In this document: piece by piece, positions 20,208 through 30,912 of the stretch
Layout: each line of letters begins with the position of its first letter
How positions within the stretch are numbered: the stretch's first letter is position 1
Source: Haematobia irritans
Lineage: Eukaryota; Arthropoda; Insecta; Diptera; Muscidae
Assembly: GCF_050003625.1 (NCBI RefSeq)
Contig: NC_134397.1
Location: forward strand, 273,042,070-273,106,069
Direction of reading: 5' to 3'
DNA: 64,000 nucleotides
Position numbers and translations under genes: made by a program
Notes under the pieces: model-generated
Seen by the model: only the letters and a program-made list of their open reading frames with translations
What the model was told of the DNA's origin: nothing
Databases searched by the model: none

Positions 20208-21504
20208 AAGGGTGATACGGTCAAAATTTGGTCAATATAAACTTGTCGTATTTCTTTCAATTTTGCATTTAAAAAACCTGAACACCCCTCATTTTGAAGG
20301 TGTGTGTGTGTAGAATGTTGCTTCTATTTTGATTTTGGAATTCACTCTTCAGTTGTCAAAATGCCGTCGAAGCAAGAAGAGCAGTGTATCAAAATTTTGC
20401 TCGCGCATCGCGAAAATCCGAGCTAATCGCACGCAAAGCTGGCAAAATCGCTAAAAGTTGCCAAATCAACCGTTACAAATGTAATTAAAGTGTTTGGGGA
20501 ACGTTTGTCGACAGCCAGGAAGTCTGGATCGGGGGGAAATCGAAAACCGGAAGCCGCTGAGACGACAAAGAGAGTTGCCGGTAGTTTCAAGCGAAACCCT
20601 AACCTCTCTCTCCGAGATGCCGCAAATAAGATGGGTGTATCGTCTACAACCGTGCATCGAGCCAAAAAACGAGCCGGACTATCGACTTACAAAAAGGTAG
20701 TGACTCCAAATCGCGATGATAAACAAAATACGACGGCCAAAGCGCGATCCCGGGGGCTATACACGACAATGCTGGCGAAGTTTGACTGCGTGGTAATGGA
20801 CGACGAAACCTACGTCAAAGCGGACTACAAGCAGCTTCCGGGACAGGAGTTTTATACGGCAAAAGGAAGGGGAAAGGTAGCAGATATTTTCAAGCACATA
20901 AAACTGTCAAAGTTCGTAAAGAAATATCTGGTTTGGCAAGCCATCTGTACCCGTGGCTTGAAAAGCAGCATTTTCATAGCTTCCGGGACTGTCAACCAAG
21001 AAATTTACATGAAAGAGTGTTTGAATAAACGTCTGCTGCCTTTCCTGAAGAAACACGGTTGTTCCGTACTGTTTTGGCCGGATTTGGCATCTTGCCATTA
21101 CGGTAAAAAGGCCATGGAGTGGTACGCCGCCAACAACGTGCAGGTGGTTCCCAAGGACAAGAACCCTCCCAACACGACATAGCTCCGCCAATTGAGAAAT
21201 ACTGGGCTATTGTCAAGCGGAACCTAAAGAAGACCAAAAAAACTGCTAAGGACGAGCAGCAGTTCAAGACAAACTGGCTTTCTGCGGCGAAGAAGGTGGA
21301 CAAGGTGGCTGTACAAAATCTGATGGCAGATGTCAAGCGTGAGGCCCGGCAATTCGGATTTGGAAAAGCGAAAGCCTAACTGAATATTTTTCCTGAATTT
21401 TATACTAATTGAACTTGAAAAAAATTTAATTTGATTTTCTAAATAAACGATTTCACCGATTTACACGCGTTTTCCCTTGACCAAATTTTGATCGTATCAC
21501 CCTT
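20208..21504 (+). mobile_element. Tc1/mariner (DD37E-type) DNA transposon, both ends present
   Basis: A 1297-bp element flanked by TA at 20206-20207 and 21505-21506. Inverted terminal repeats begin AAGGGTGATACGGTCAAAAT; they run 28 bp with one mismatch (position 13, G versus A). A single transposase reading frame spans most of the interior but carries two lesions (see the pseudogene entry). The ends still look usable in trans. Confidence 0.92.
20361..21379 (+). pseudogene. DD37E-type mariner transposase, two inactivating lesions
   Basis: Cut-and-paste transposase. ATG at 20361 reads MPSKQEEQCIKILLAHRENPS, then a TAA at codon 22 (20424-20426); the same frame resumes downstream. A helix-turn-helix region (SLRDAANKMGVSSTTVHRAK) is followed by catalytic blocks VVMDDETYVKADYKQLPG and FWPDLASCHYG. 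A 1-bp deletion just before 21182 ends the frame; the remainder (APPIEKYWAIVKRNLKK...) continues in another frame to 21379. Counting across the deletion, 37 residues separate the second D (codon 241) from the E at 21194-21196, hence DD37E. Otherwise well preserved, so it died recently. Confidence 0.9.
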
Positions 21505-21742
21505 TAGCCACTACTTTTCCTTACAACATTTTCAGTGCAGAATATAGCACTTCATTCTACACATATAAGACGAACAACGTACTTAAAATCTGTAAATAAT
21601 GGTGGTGCTGAAATTAGCGCATCGTCATTCGTCTCATCCATATTTTGTGCTTCTGATAGCATTGAAATTCACACGTAGAAGAAGCACATTTAAGTCAGAC
21701 ATTTCATTATAAATTTATGGATGAATTCCTTGCAAGGGTTAG

Positions 21743-22076
21743 GTAGGTGGCAGCCCTATGTATCAGGCTCACTTAGACTATTCAGTCCATTGTGATACCA
21801 TATTCGTTAACTTCTCTCTTATCACTGAGTACTACCCGATTCCATGTTAAGCTCAATGACAAGGGACCTCCTTTTTATAGCCGAGTCCGAACGGCGTTCC
21901 ACATTGCAGTGAAACCACTTAGAGAAGCTTTGAAACCCTCAGAAATGTCACCAGCATTACTGAGATGGGATAATCCACCGCTGAAAAACTTTTTGGTGTT
22001 CGGTCGAAGCAGGAATCGAACCCACGACCTTGTGTATGCAACGCGTGCATGCTAACCATTGCACTACGGTGGCTCC
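21743..22076 (-). mobile_element. tRNA-derived SINE, full-length copy
   Basis: On the minus strand the head has GTGCAATGGTTAGCATGC and GTGGGTTCGATTCCTGCTTC, and the body has CTATAAAAAGGAGG. The tail is reduced to a single CCTA-like unit. Duplicated CAAGGGTTAG flanks it (21733-21742 and 22077-22086). Confidence 0.92.
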
Positions 22077-22148
22077 CAAGGGTTAGTGCTGCTTGACTGT
22101 TCTTCCTTTATAAAGCTACTGAAAATTCAGTAAGTTTTTTTTGCTGGG

Positions 22149-23451
22149 AACCTGAAGTTGGTTGCAATACCAGCTGGTTGCAATATCAGCCACCCTGTAT
22201 AACATAATTTATGGCTTTGGTTAATTTAATAATGAATTGTCCATACTAATACAGTTTAGAAGAATTTCCAAATATATTGTTCGACAACAAATTCATTTTC
22301 CAAACTCACTTGAACGTGAATGCATCCGCAGGGTTCATGTTGTACAGTGGTTTTGGAATTTACATGGAATCGTAGCAAGTGCTCAATGAAATAAAGTCAA
22401 TTTGTTATCGGAAGAAATTTTAGTTATTTCTAATAATTTTGAATTTAGTTTAATTTAAAACACAACTAAATTTAAATAAACAATTTTAAAATATGGAAAG
22501 CTTATTGCTTGTCACATAATTCCTATTTCTAATGTAACTACTGTTCATCATTCTTTTCAACGACCGGTAACGATATTGCAAATTGATTGTTTGTCGTTAG
22601 GTTTGCATGTTAAGCACGTGACTATTGAAAACGACCAAGAACTTTGGAGAAAACAACAAAACAAGGATATCTAGGAAATCTTTCATCACCAAACAAAATT
22701 TGGGGTTTGCTGACGATACTACTATACACTACACAACTTCATTTTCATTGAATCTGATGAGAGAGTGCGGAAAACCAAATTGAGAGGCAAAGAAAAGTAT
22801 TTCGATTGCATGCAGAGATTTTTTTCCTTCGATATCCTTTTAAACTATTGCGGTAGAGTAAGAAATTTTGATATGATGCAAAAAGGAATTTGAGGTATTT
22901 TTTTTTTTTTTGCATTGCTTCATCATCAAGCATTCGAATAACATTATCGTCTAATATAACAATCATTATCGTTTTGCTTGACTTCTTTTTGGCACGTATA
23001 AAATGCTTTCTGTTTCTTCGTTGTTCTTTTTTCTTTCTTATATACAAAAGAAAAATAAGGTTTAGTGCATTTTGCCCCAAAATGGTTCTCAATATGTCTG
23101 TTCTCTAATTTGATTTGAGTATTTGTTAAGAATATCGATTAAAGTGGGATTGGTAAATATTACTGAGGCAGCATTTGTGAAAAGGAGTTGATTGTGATTT
23201 TCACTATGAAACAGTAAAAAAAAAAACTAAAAAAGGCAAAAAAACATTTGAATGTTCCTATCCTGGATAGGATGTCATATCGAGAACAAAATTGTTGCAT
23301 GTTTTGAGGAATTTTCTTCCACGCCCTAACAAACTCTAAAGTGTTCCCAAACACACTATGAATGAAATAGCATTTATATTTTGTGCTTCATAAACTAAAC
23401 AAGTTAATCGGACATGCAAGTTATTTAAGTAGTAAATCATTTAATAGTTTT
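22149..23451. other. Low-copy AT-rich DNA, no gene supported
   Basis: About 1.3 kb. ORFs of 72-115 codons overlap on opposite strands around 22745-23108 and are lysine/phenylalanine-rich from poly-A/T. None has a recognisable domain. Confidence 0.5.
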
Positions 23452-24532
23452 TATACCATCCACCATAGGATGGGGGTATATTAACTATGTCATTCCGTTT
23501 GTAACATATCGAAATATTGCTCTAAGACCCCGTAAAGTATATATATTCTGGGTCGTGGTGAAATTCTGAATCGATCTGAGCATGTCCGTCCGTCCGTCCG
23601 TCTGTTGAAATCACGCTAACTTCCGAACGAAACAAGCTATCGACTTGAAACTTGGCACAATTAGTTGTTATTGGTGTAGGAGGTCGGATGGTATTGCAAC
23701 TGGGCCATATCGGTTCACTTTTACGTATAGCCCCCATATAAACGGACCCCCATATTTGGCTTGCGATTGCTCTAAGAGAAGCAAATTTCATCCGATCCGG
23801 CTGAAATTTGGTACATAGTATAAGTATATGGTCTCTAACAACCATGAAAGAATTGATTCACATCGGTCTATAATTACATATAGCACCCATATAAACCGTT
23901 CCCCCGATTTGGATTGCGGAGCCCCTAAGAAAAGCAAATTTCATCCGATCCGGTTGAAATTTGGTACATGGTGTTAGTATATGTTCTCTAACAACCATGC
24001 AAAAATTGGTCCACATCGGCCAATAATATATAGCCCCCATATAAAGCGATCCCCCGATTTGGCTTGAGGAGCCTCTAAGAGAAGCAAATTTCATCCGATT
24101 CGGCTGAAATTTGGTACATGGTGTATATGGTCTCTAATGACCATGCAAAAATTGGTCGAAATCGGTCAATAATTATATATAGGCCCCATATAAACCGATC
24201 CCCAGATTTGACCTACGGAGCCCCTTGGAAGAGCAAAATTCTTCCGATTCGGTTGAAATTTGGTACGTGATGTTAGTATATGGTATCCAACAACCATGCA
24301 GGAATTGGTTCATATCAGTCCATAATTATATATAGCCCCCATATAAACCGATTCCCAGATTTCACCTCTGGTGCCTTTTGGAGAAGCAAAATTCATCCGA
24401 TCTGGTTGAAATTTGGTACGTGGTGGTAGTATATGATATTTAACAACCATGCCAAAAGTGGTCCATATCAGTCCATAATCATATATAGCCCCCATATAAA
24501 CCGATCCCGAGATTTGGTTTTGGAGCCTTTTG

Positions 24533-24782
24533 CACCCAGAGAAGGAATATGATCACTTCAAACATGTTTTAAGAGCAAAATGTTATTTTTGGGTGGTGAC
24601 CATGTAACACGGTTTTCGCAACCATGTTATTTTCTCGGAAATCATGTATCTGATTTCGGCAAGCAGGTTATATTTGACGAGAAAATAACATTTGAATGGC
24701 AAACATGTTACATGGTCACCATACAAAACTATCATTTTGCTCTTGAAACATGTTTGAGGTGATCATATTCCTTCTCTGCGTG
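24533..24782. mobile_element. 250-bp foldback MITE (CACCCAGAGAAGG ends)
   Basis: Left half and right half are nearly reverse complements along the whole length: CAGAGAAGGAATATGATCAC at left pairs with GTGATCATATTCCTTCTCTG at right, and inner CATGTTATTTTCTC/GAGAAAATAACAT also pair. TG flanks both sides (24531-24532, 24783-24784), so a 2-bp duplication is likely. It interrupts a 153-bp A unit; the intact unit is seen at about 62810. The 60-codon ORF inside is not meaningful. Confidence 0.8.
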
Positions 24783-25018
24783 TGGAGGAGCAAATTTCAT
24801 CCGAGTCAGTTGAAATTTGGTACATTGTGCTAGTATATGGCCGTTAACAACCATGCCTAACTAGGTTCATATCGGTCTATAGTTATATATAGCCCTCAGA
24901 TAAATCAATCACACAAAAATTGGTCCATATCAAGTTCATAATTCTATATAGCCCCGATATAAACGACCCCCAAGTCCATGTCGATTCGTAATTATTTGTA
25001 GACTTACCTATACATTTT

Positions 25019-26914
25019 TATACCCTCCACCATAGGATGGGGGTATATTAACTTTGTCATTCCGTTTGTAACACATCGAAATATTGCTCTAAGACCCCAT
25101 AAAGTATATATATTCTGGGTCGTGGTGAAATTCTGAGTCGATCTAAGCATGTCCGTCCGTCCGTCCGTCTGTCCGTCTGTCCGTCTGTCCGTCTGTCCGG
25201 CTGTCCGTCCGTCTGTGGAAATCACGCTAACTTCCGAACGAAACTAGCTATCGACTTGAAACTTGGCACAAGTAGTTGTTATTGATGTAGGTCGGATGGT
25301 ATTGAAAATGGGCCATATCGGCCCACGTTTACGTATAGCCCCCATATAAACCGATCCCCAAATTTGGCTTGCGGAGCCTTCCGGAGCAGCAAAATTCATC
25401 TGATCCGGTTGAAATTTGGTACGTGGTCTAAGTATACGGTCTCTAACAACCATGCAAAAATTGGTCCATATCGGTCCATAATTATATATAGCCCCATATA
25501 AACCGATCCCCAGATTTGACCTCCGGAGCCTCTTGGAGGGGCAAAATTCATCCGATCCGGTTGAAATTTGGTACCTGATGTTAGTATACGGTCTATAACA
25601 ACCATGCAAAAATTGGTCCATATCGGTCCATAAATATATATAGCTCCCATATAAACCGATCCCCAGATTTGACCTCCGGAGCCTCTTGGAGGAGCAAACT
25701 TCATCCTACCCGATTGAAATTTGGTACGTGGTGTTAGTATATGGTCTTTAACAACCATGCAAAAACTGGTCCATATCGGTCCATAATTATATATAGCTCC
25801 CATATAAACCGATCCCCAGATTTGACCTCCGGAGCCTCTTGGAGGGGCAAAATTCATCCGATCCGTTTGAAATTGGGTACCTGATGTTAGTATACGGTCT
25901 CTAACAAGCATGCAAAAATTGGTCCATATCGGTCCATAATTATATATAGCTCCCGTATAAACCGATCCCCAGATTTGAACTCTGGAGCCTCTTGGATGAG
26001 CAAAATTCATCCGATCCAATTGAAATTTAGTACGTGGTGTTAGTATATGGTCTCTAACAACCATGCGAAAATTGGTCCATATCGGTCCATAATTATATAT
26101 AGCTCCCATATAAACCGATCCCCAGATTTGACCTCCGGAGCCTCTTGAAGGGGCAAAATTCATCCGATCCGTTTGAAATTGGGTACCTGATGTTAGTATA
26201 TGGTCCCTAACAAGCATGCAAAAATTGGTCCATATCGGTCCATAATTATATATAGCTCCCATATAAACCGATCCCCAGATTTGACCTCCGGAGCCTCTTG
26301 GAGGAGCAAAAGTCATCCGATGCGGTTGAAATTTGGTACATTTCGTTAGTATATGGCCTCTAACAGCCATGTAAAAATTGTCAAATTTTATTACTATAGA
26401 AAGTTTTGTCAAAATTTCATTTCTATAGAAAGTTTTGTAAAAAGTTTATTTCTATAGCAATGTTTGCCAACATTTTATTTCCATAGAAAATTTTGTCAAA
26501 ATTTTATTTCTATAGAAAATTTTGTAAAAATTTTATTGCTATAGAAAATTTTGTCAACATTTTACTTCCATAGAAAATTTTGTCAACATTTTATTTCTAT
26601 AGAAAATTTTGTCAAGTTTTTATTTCTATAGAAAATTTTGTCAAAATTTTATTTCTATAAAAAATTTTGTCAAACTGAATTATATACGTATTTAATCGGC
26701 TTTTTTTTTTGTTTAATATATACCCCTTATGGACTTACTTACAATTTAGAAGACAGTGTTAAAAAGTTTTACGATACCTTGCCATCGGCAAGTGTTATCG
26801 CAACCCAAGTAATTCGATTGTGGATGACAGCCTTTAGTAGAAGTTCCTACGCAATCCATGGTGGAGGGTACATAAGATTCGGCCTGGCCGAACTTACGGC
26901 CGTATATACTTGTT
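25019..26914 (+). mobile_element. A-type Helentron-like element (A3) nested in A2
   Basis: Head TATACCCTCCACCATAGGAT; GTCCGTC/GTCTGTCC microsatellite 25150-25213; seven 153-bp units (GATTTGACCTCC-type phase marks at about 25365, 25518, 25671, 25824, 25977, 26130, 26283); a 29-bp minisatellite block (26385-26680); then tail with CAATCCATGGTGGAGGGTAC and a TTCGGCC/GGCCGAA hairpin, ending ACTTGTTTT. Inserted in a T run of A2. The 338-codon minus-strand ORF is an array artefact. Confidence 0.85.
26385..26680. repeat. 29-bp minisatellite block inside A3
   Basis: About ten units of TTTTATTTCTATAGAAAA plus TTTTGTCAAAA, the unit of the large array at 36115-38390. The block is fused directly to the last 153-bp unit (AAAAATTGTCAAATTTTATT). 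The same fusion occurs in A5 at about 28255. Confidence 0.85.
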
Positions 26915-27073
26915 TTGTCTAATATATACCACGTATGGACTAACTCACAATTTAGGAAACGATGTTAAGATACCACAACCCAAGTAATTTGATTGTTGAT
27001 TAAAGTCTTTCGTAGAGGTGGTGGAGGGTACATAAGATTCGGACTGGCCGAACTTACGGCCGTATATACTTGT

Positions 27074-28384
27074 TATACCCTCCACCATAGGATGGGGGTA
27101 TATTAACTTTGTCATTCCGTTTGTAACACATCGAAATATTGCTCTAAGACCCCATAAAGTATATATATTCTGGGTCGTGGTGAAATTCTGAGTCGATCTA
27201 AGCATGTCCGTCCGTCCGTCCGTCTGTCCGGCTGTCCGTCCGTCTGTGGAAATCACGCTAACTTCCGAACGAAACTAGCTATCGACTGGAAACTTGGCAC
27301 AAGCAGTTATTATTGATGTAGGTCGGATGGTATTGAAAATGGGCCATATCGGCCCACGTTTACGTATAGCCCCCATATAAACCGATCCCCAAATTTGGGT
27401 TGCGGAGCCTTCCGGAGCAGCAAAATTCATCCGATCCGGTTGAAATTTGGTACGTGGTCTAAGTATACGGTATCTAACAACCATGCAAAAATTGGTCCAT
27501 ATCGGTCCATAATTATATATAGCCCCCATATAAACCGATCCCCAGATTTGACCTCCGGAGCCTCTTGGAGGGGCAAAATTCATCCGATCCGGTTGAAATT
27601 TGGTACCTGATGTTAGTATACGGTCTCTAACAACTATGCAAAAATTGGTCCATATCGGTCCATAAATATATATAGCTCCCATATAAACCGATCCCCAGAT
27701 TTGACCTCCGGAGCCTCTTGGAGGAGCAAACTTCATCCTACCCGATTGAAATTTGGTACGTGGTGTTAGTATATGGTCTCTAACAACCATGCAAAAACTG
27801 GTCCATATCGGTCCATAATTATATATAGCTCCCATATAAACCGATCCCCAGATTTGACCTCCGGAGCCTCTTGGAGGGGCAAAATTCATCCGATCCGTTT
27901 GAAATTGGGTACCTGATGTTAGTATACGGTCTCTAACAAGCATGCAAAAATTGGTCCATATCGGTCCATAATTATATATAGCTCCCATATAAACCGATCC
28001 CCAGATTTGAACTCTGGAGCCTCTTGGATGAGCAAAATTCATCCGATCCAATTGAAATTTAGTACGTGGTGTTAGTGTATGGTCTCTAACAACCATGCAA
28101 AAATTGGTCCACATCGGTCCATAATTATATATAGCTCCCATATAAACCGATCCCCAGATTTGACCTCCGGAGCCTCTTGGAGGAGCAAAAGTCATCCGAT
28201 GCGGTTGAAATTTGGTACATTTCGTTAGTATATGGCCTCTAACAGCCATGTAAAAATTGTCAAATTTTATTACTATAGAAAGTTTTGTCAAAATTTCATT
28301 TCTATAGAAAGTTTTGTAAAAAGTTTATTTCTATAGCAATGTTTGTCAACATTTTATTTCCATAGAAAATTTTGTCAAAATTTT
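27074..28384 (+). mobile_element. A-type Helentron-like element (A5), 3'-truncated, abutting A2
   Basis: Its head TATACCCTCCACC begins directly after the tail of A2 (ACTTGT at 27073). Near-identical to A3 by eye from the head through six 153-bp units (A3 has seven) and into the 29-bp block, where it stops at about 28384. The tail is missing. The GTCCGTC microsatellite is shorter than in A3. The 338-codon minus-strand ORF is an artefact of the 51-codon period. Confidence 0.85.
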
Positions 28385-28816
28385 ACCATTTTATGAATTC
28401 TTAAACTGTTTTTAACCAATTTGAAACAAAAAAAGTTAAAATTACCCATTAACACCCATTTGCATGAATCCCCGTTAGTTCTCCGTTAGCTAACGAACTT
28501 TTAAACCGTACTACGGACATATCTGACATCTTGCTTATATATTCCATATGTTAGTTAGGATCTTAACTGCTGAAAAATTCTCAGTTAACGTTAACCGGAG
28601 AGACGATATTTCGATTTTACTTTCTGTTAACTGGTAGTTAAAACCTAGCAGAGCTACATGAAAATGGCCGTAAAAATATGAAAAAAGCATGTTATAAAAA
28701 ATTGAATGAAAAGAACTTTCTTTGTAGTTAAAATAAATCACATCATTGGGAGTACATCTTCTGGAAGTGATTTTAAAGTTGTACCTTTGGAAGAACTTCC
28801 AAATTTTTTTTCCTGG
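28385..28816. mobile_element. E-type MITE fragment
   Basis: Shares TTCTTAAACTGTTTTTAACC, GTAGTTAAAATAAA, TTTTAAAGTTGTACCTTTGG and a CTTCCAAATTTTTTTTCCTGGG end with 15240-15461. It replaces the 3' part of A5. The left boundary is unclear. Confidence 0.5.
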
Positions 28817-29658
28817 GTTACTATAGAATGTTAAAAGATATTTTTTTTTTTGGATTTTGCATTCCCAAACAATACCCATCTTTACAATACTGATGTTGTC
28901 ATAAAGAAAAAAAAAAAAACAATTGCAATTGACACATTTGAGTAATACATTCTCACAAACCTCTCCTTAAATAAAACTTCAGCGATATTATGTTGCATGT
29001 CACGTAACGAGGTCGAGGTGAATAAAAACATTGTCTATTTTTTGTTATACGAAATTCATATTTTTGTGACATAAGTGCCAAAAAATTATGAAAATATTTT
29101 GGATAATAGGTGAAAGTAGAAGATAAGACAGGTCAACTGAAAATAAACGTAAGTGGCTGCAATTTCACAGGGTCTGTGTCAAAAAAATGCTATTAATATG
29201 CCCTAAGAGTTCAGCGCTTTTATTTCATGGGAAAGCTAAAATTGGATTTCGCTTGTGACCTCTATATTTTTTTAATTTTTATTCAAATATTTTTTTCATT
29301 TTCTTATCACAAATCTATTCACTTTATACCTGACATTTCGGCAAGGAGACCAATTGGAATGAAAGTGAAACAGAAAATTGCAGTCGGTATTCATAAATGT
29401 CTGACAAATGAAAATACCGGTATTTCTTGATTGACATGTTACCGATTAAAAAAAAAAAACAAAAACATCGGAGATACGTGATGGCACACTTCAACAGCTC
29501 CAGCAAGGACGTGTGGAAATATAACTTCAATGTATAACGATTTATGTATTGGAATCTTTAAAAGATATACGAATTTTGTGATTAAGAAAACTTAAAATAT
29601 GACAAATAAGAAAAATTTATTGACTTTAATTTTCGATTGTATAAAAAATTTCATTACA
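28817..29658. other. Low-copy AT-rich DNA, no gene supported
   Basis: Nothing recognisable apart from A runs at about 28909 and 29451. Small ORFs overlap on both strands without known motifs. Confidence 0.5.
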
Positions 29659-29669
29659 TACGAGAGCTT

Positions 29670-30017
29670 GGGAGCCACAGTGGTGCAATGGTTAGCAAGG
29701 CTGCCTTGCATACACAAGGTCGTGATTTCGATTCCTGCTTCGACCGAACACCAAAAAGTTTTTTCAGCGGTGGATTATCCCACCTCAGTAATGCTGGTGA
29801 CATTTCTGAGGGTTTCAAAGCTTCTCTAAGTGGTTTCACTGTAATGTGGAACGCCGTTCGGACTCGGCTATAAAAAGGAGGTCCCTTGTAATTGAGCTTA
29901 ACATGGAATCGGGCAGCACTCAGTGATAAGAGAGAAGTTCACCAATGTGGTATCACAATGGACTGAATAGTCTAAGTGAGCCTGATACATCGGGCTGCCA
30001 CCTAACCTAACCTAACC
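29670..30017 (+). mobile_element. tRNA-derived SINE, full-length copy
   Basis: Starts GGGAGCCACAGTGGTGCAAT. The B box is slightly mutated (GTCGTGATTTCGATTCCTGC). The body contains GGCTATAAAAAGGAGG and the tail is CCTAACCTAACC. The 11-bp duplication TACGAGAGCTT lies at 29659-29669 and 30018-30028. ORFs across it are repeat by-products. Confidence 0.95.
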
Positions 30018-30028
30018 TACGAGAGCTT

Positions 30029-30424
30029 ATTTTTAGCTACTATTTTTGATATTTTCAGTTAAACAGGACAAACAAAGTTCATCTAAATGTTTACATTTAA
30101 ATGACTTTAAGGCCCAGACGAATCTTAAATTACCATAAATCTTAAATACCATAAATATATAAATATAGACTAATAGATTAAATATAGACTAAAATATCAA
30201 TATAACAAAATATAAATATAGACTAAAATATCTCTAGATCTCGAATTTAAGGTCAATTAGAGAAAAATTGCGAAGTTATCTAGAAGTTATCGGAAGAACT
30301 GTCTATAGAGGGCTTTATCAAACCATGGATCTATAAAAACCAAACTCAGCAGATATATTTGTGGATCTAGAGTACATCCAGATTTCCACGCAAATCAGTA
30401 GGACTAATTGTTTCTTACTTAATT
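30029..30424. other. AT-rich DNA with short ATATAGACTAA repeats
   Basis: The section 30150-30240 repeats TAAATATAGACTAAAATA-like units imperfectly. No gene was seen. Confidence 0.5.
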
Positions 30425-30500
30425 TTTGTATTGTCCATAGGATGGCAGTTTTATTAACTTTGTCATTCTGTTGGTAAGCCATCGAAGTATTGTTTTCAAA

Positions 30501-30736
30501 TCCCATAAAGTATATAAATATATATTCTGGATCTTGGATGAAATACTGAGTCCATCTAGCCATGTGAAATACTCAGTCCATCTAGCCATTGAAATCACGC
30601 AAACTTCCGAAAAAAAAATCCCATAAAGTATATAAATATATATTCTGGATCTTGGATGAAATACTGAGTCCATCTAGCCATGTGAAATACTCAGTCCATC
30701 TAGCCATTGAAATCACGCAAACTTCCGAAAAAAAAC
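30501..30736 (+). repeat. 118-bp tandem duplication in the old A head
   Basis: TCCCATAAAGTATATAAATA begins at 30501 and again at 30619. The copies run through GAAATCACGCAAACTTCCGA and look almost identical. Each unit also contains a shorter internal repeat (AATACTGAGTCCATCTAGCC and AATACTCAGTCCATCTAGCC). Confidence 0.9.
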
Positions 30737-30912
30737 AAGCTAACAACTTTAAACTTGAAACAAGTACTTTTTATTGATGTATGGTATTGCAAATGGGCCA
30801 TATCGAACCACTTTAAGATACAGCCCCCATGTAAATCAAACCCCATCGGTTTTCAACCGATCCGAATATATTTTGCTACTTTATGCTAGCATATGATTTC
30901 AACTTGTAATGA

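Larger units (their letters stand above)
20162..22148. mobile_element. CCCAGCAAAAAA-ended MITE split by a mariner and a SINE (tentative)
   Basis: CCCAGCAAAAAATAATTG at 20162 and TTTTTTTTGCTGGG ending at 22148 could be the two termini of one E-type MITE. Removing the DD37E element (20208-21504) and the SINE (21743-22076) leaves about 340 bp, close to the 366-bp element at 12036. The interior similarity to other E copies was not established. Confidence 0.4.
23452..27073 (+). mobile_element. A-type Helentron-like element (A2), split by a MITE and by another A element
   Basis: The head TATACCATCCACCATAGGAT is at 23452, with CATGTCCGTCCGTCCGTC at about 23580 and 153-bp units from about 23740. The array is interrupted by a foldback MITE (24533-24782) and resumes to GACTTACCTATACATTTT (25018). 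There A3 (25019-26914) is inserted. The body then continues at about 26915 with TGTCTAATATATACCACG, as expected from intact copies (compare 48120-48190). The tail hairpin and ACTTGT end at 27073. Confidence 0.8.

Noticed and set aside
25396..26412. 338-codon minus-strand ORF made of a 51-residue repeat
   Set aside because: The DNA period is 153 bp, divisible by three, so any stop-free frame stays open across the array. Other strands and families give similar repeats. The ORF lies inside a non-coding Helentron-like element.
27275..28291. Second 338-codon repeat ORF on the minus strand
   Set aside because: Same artefact in the near-identical element A5; its start and end simply follow array boundaries.
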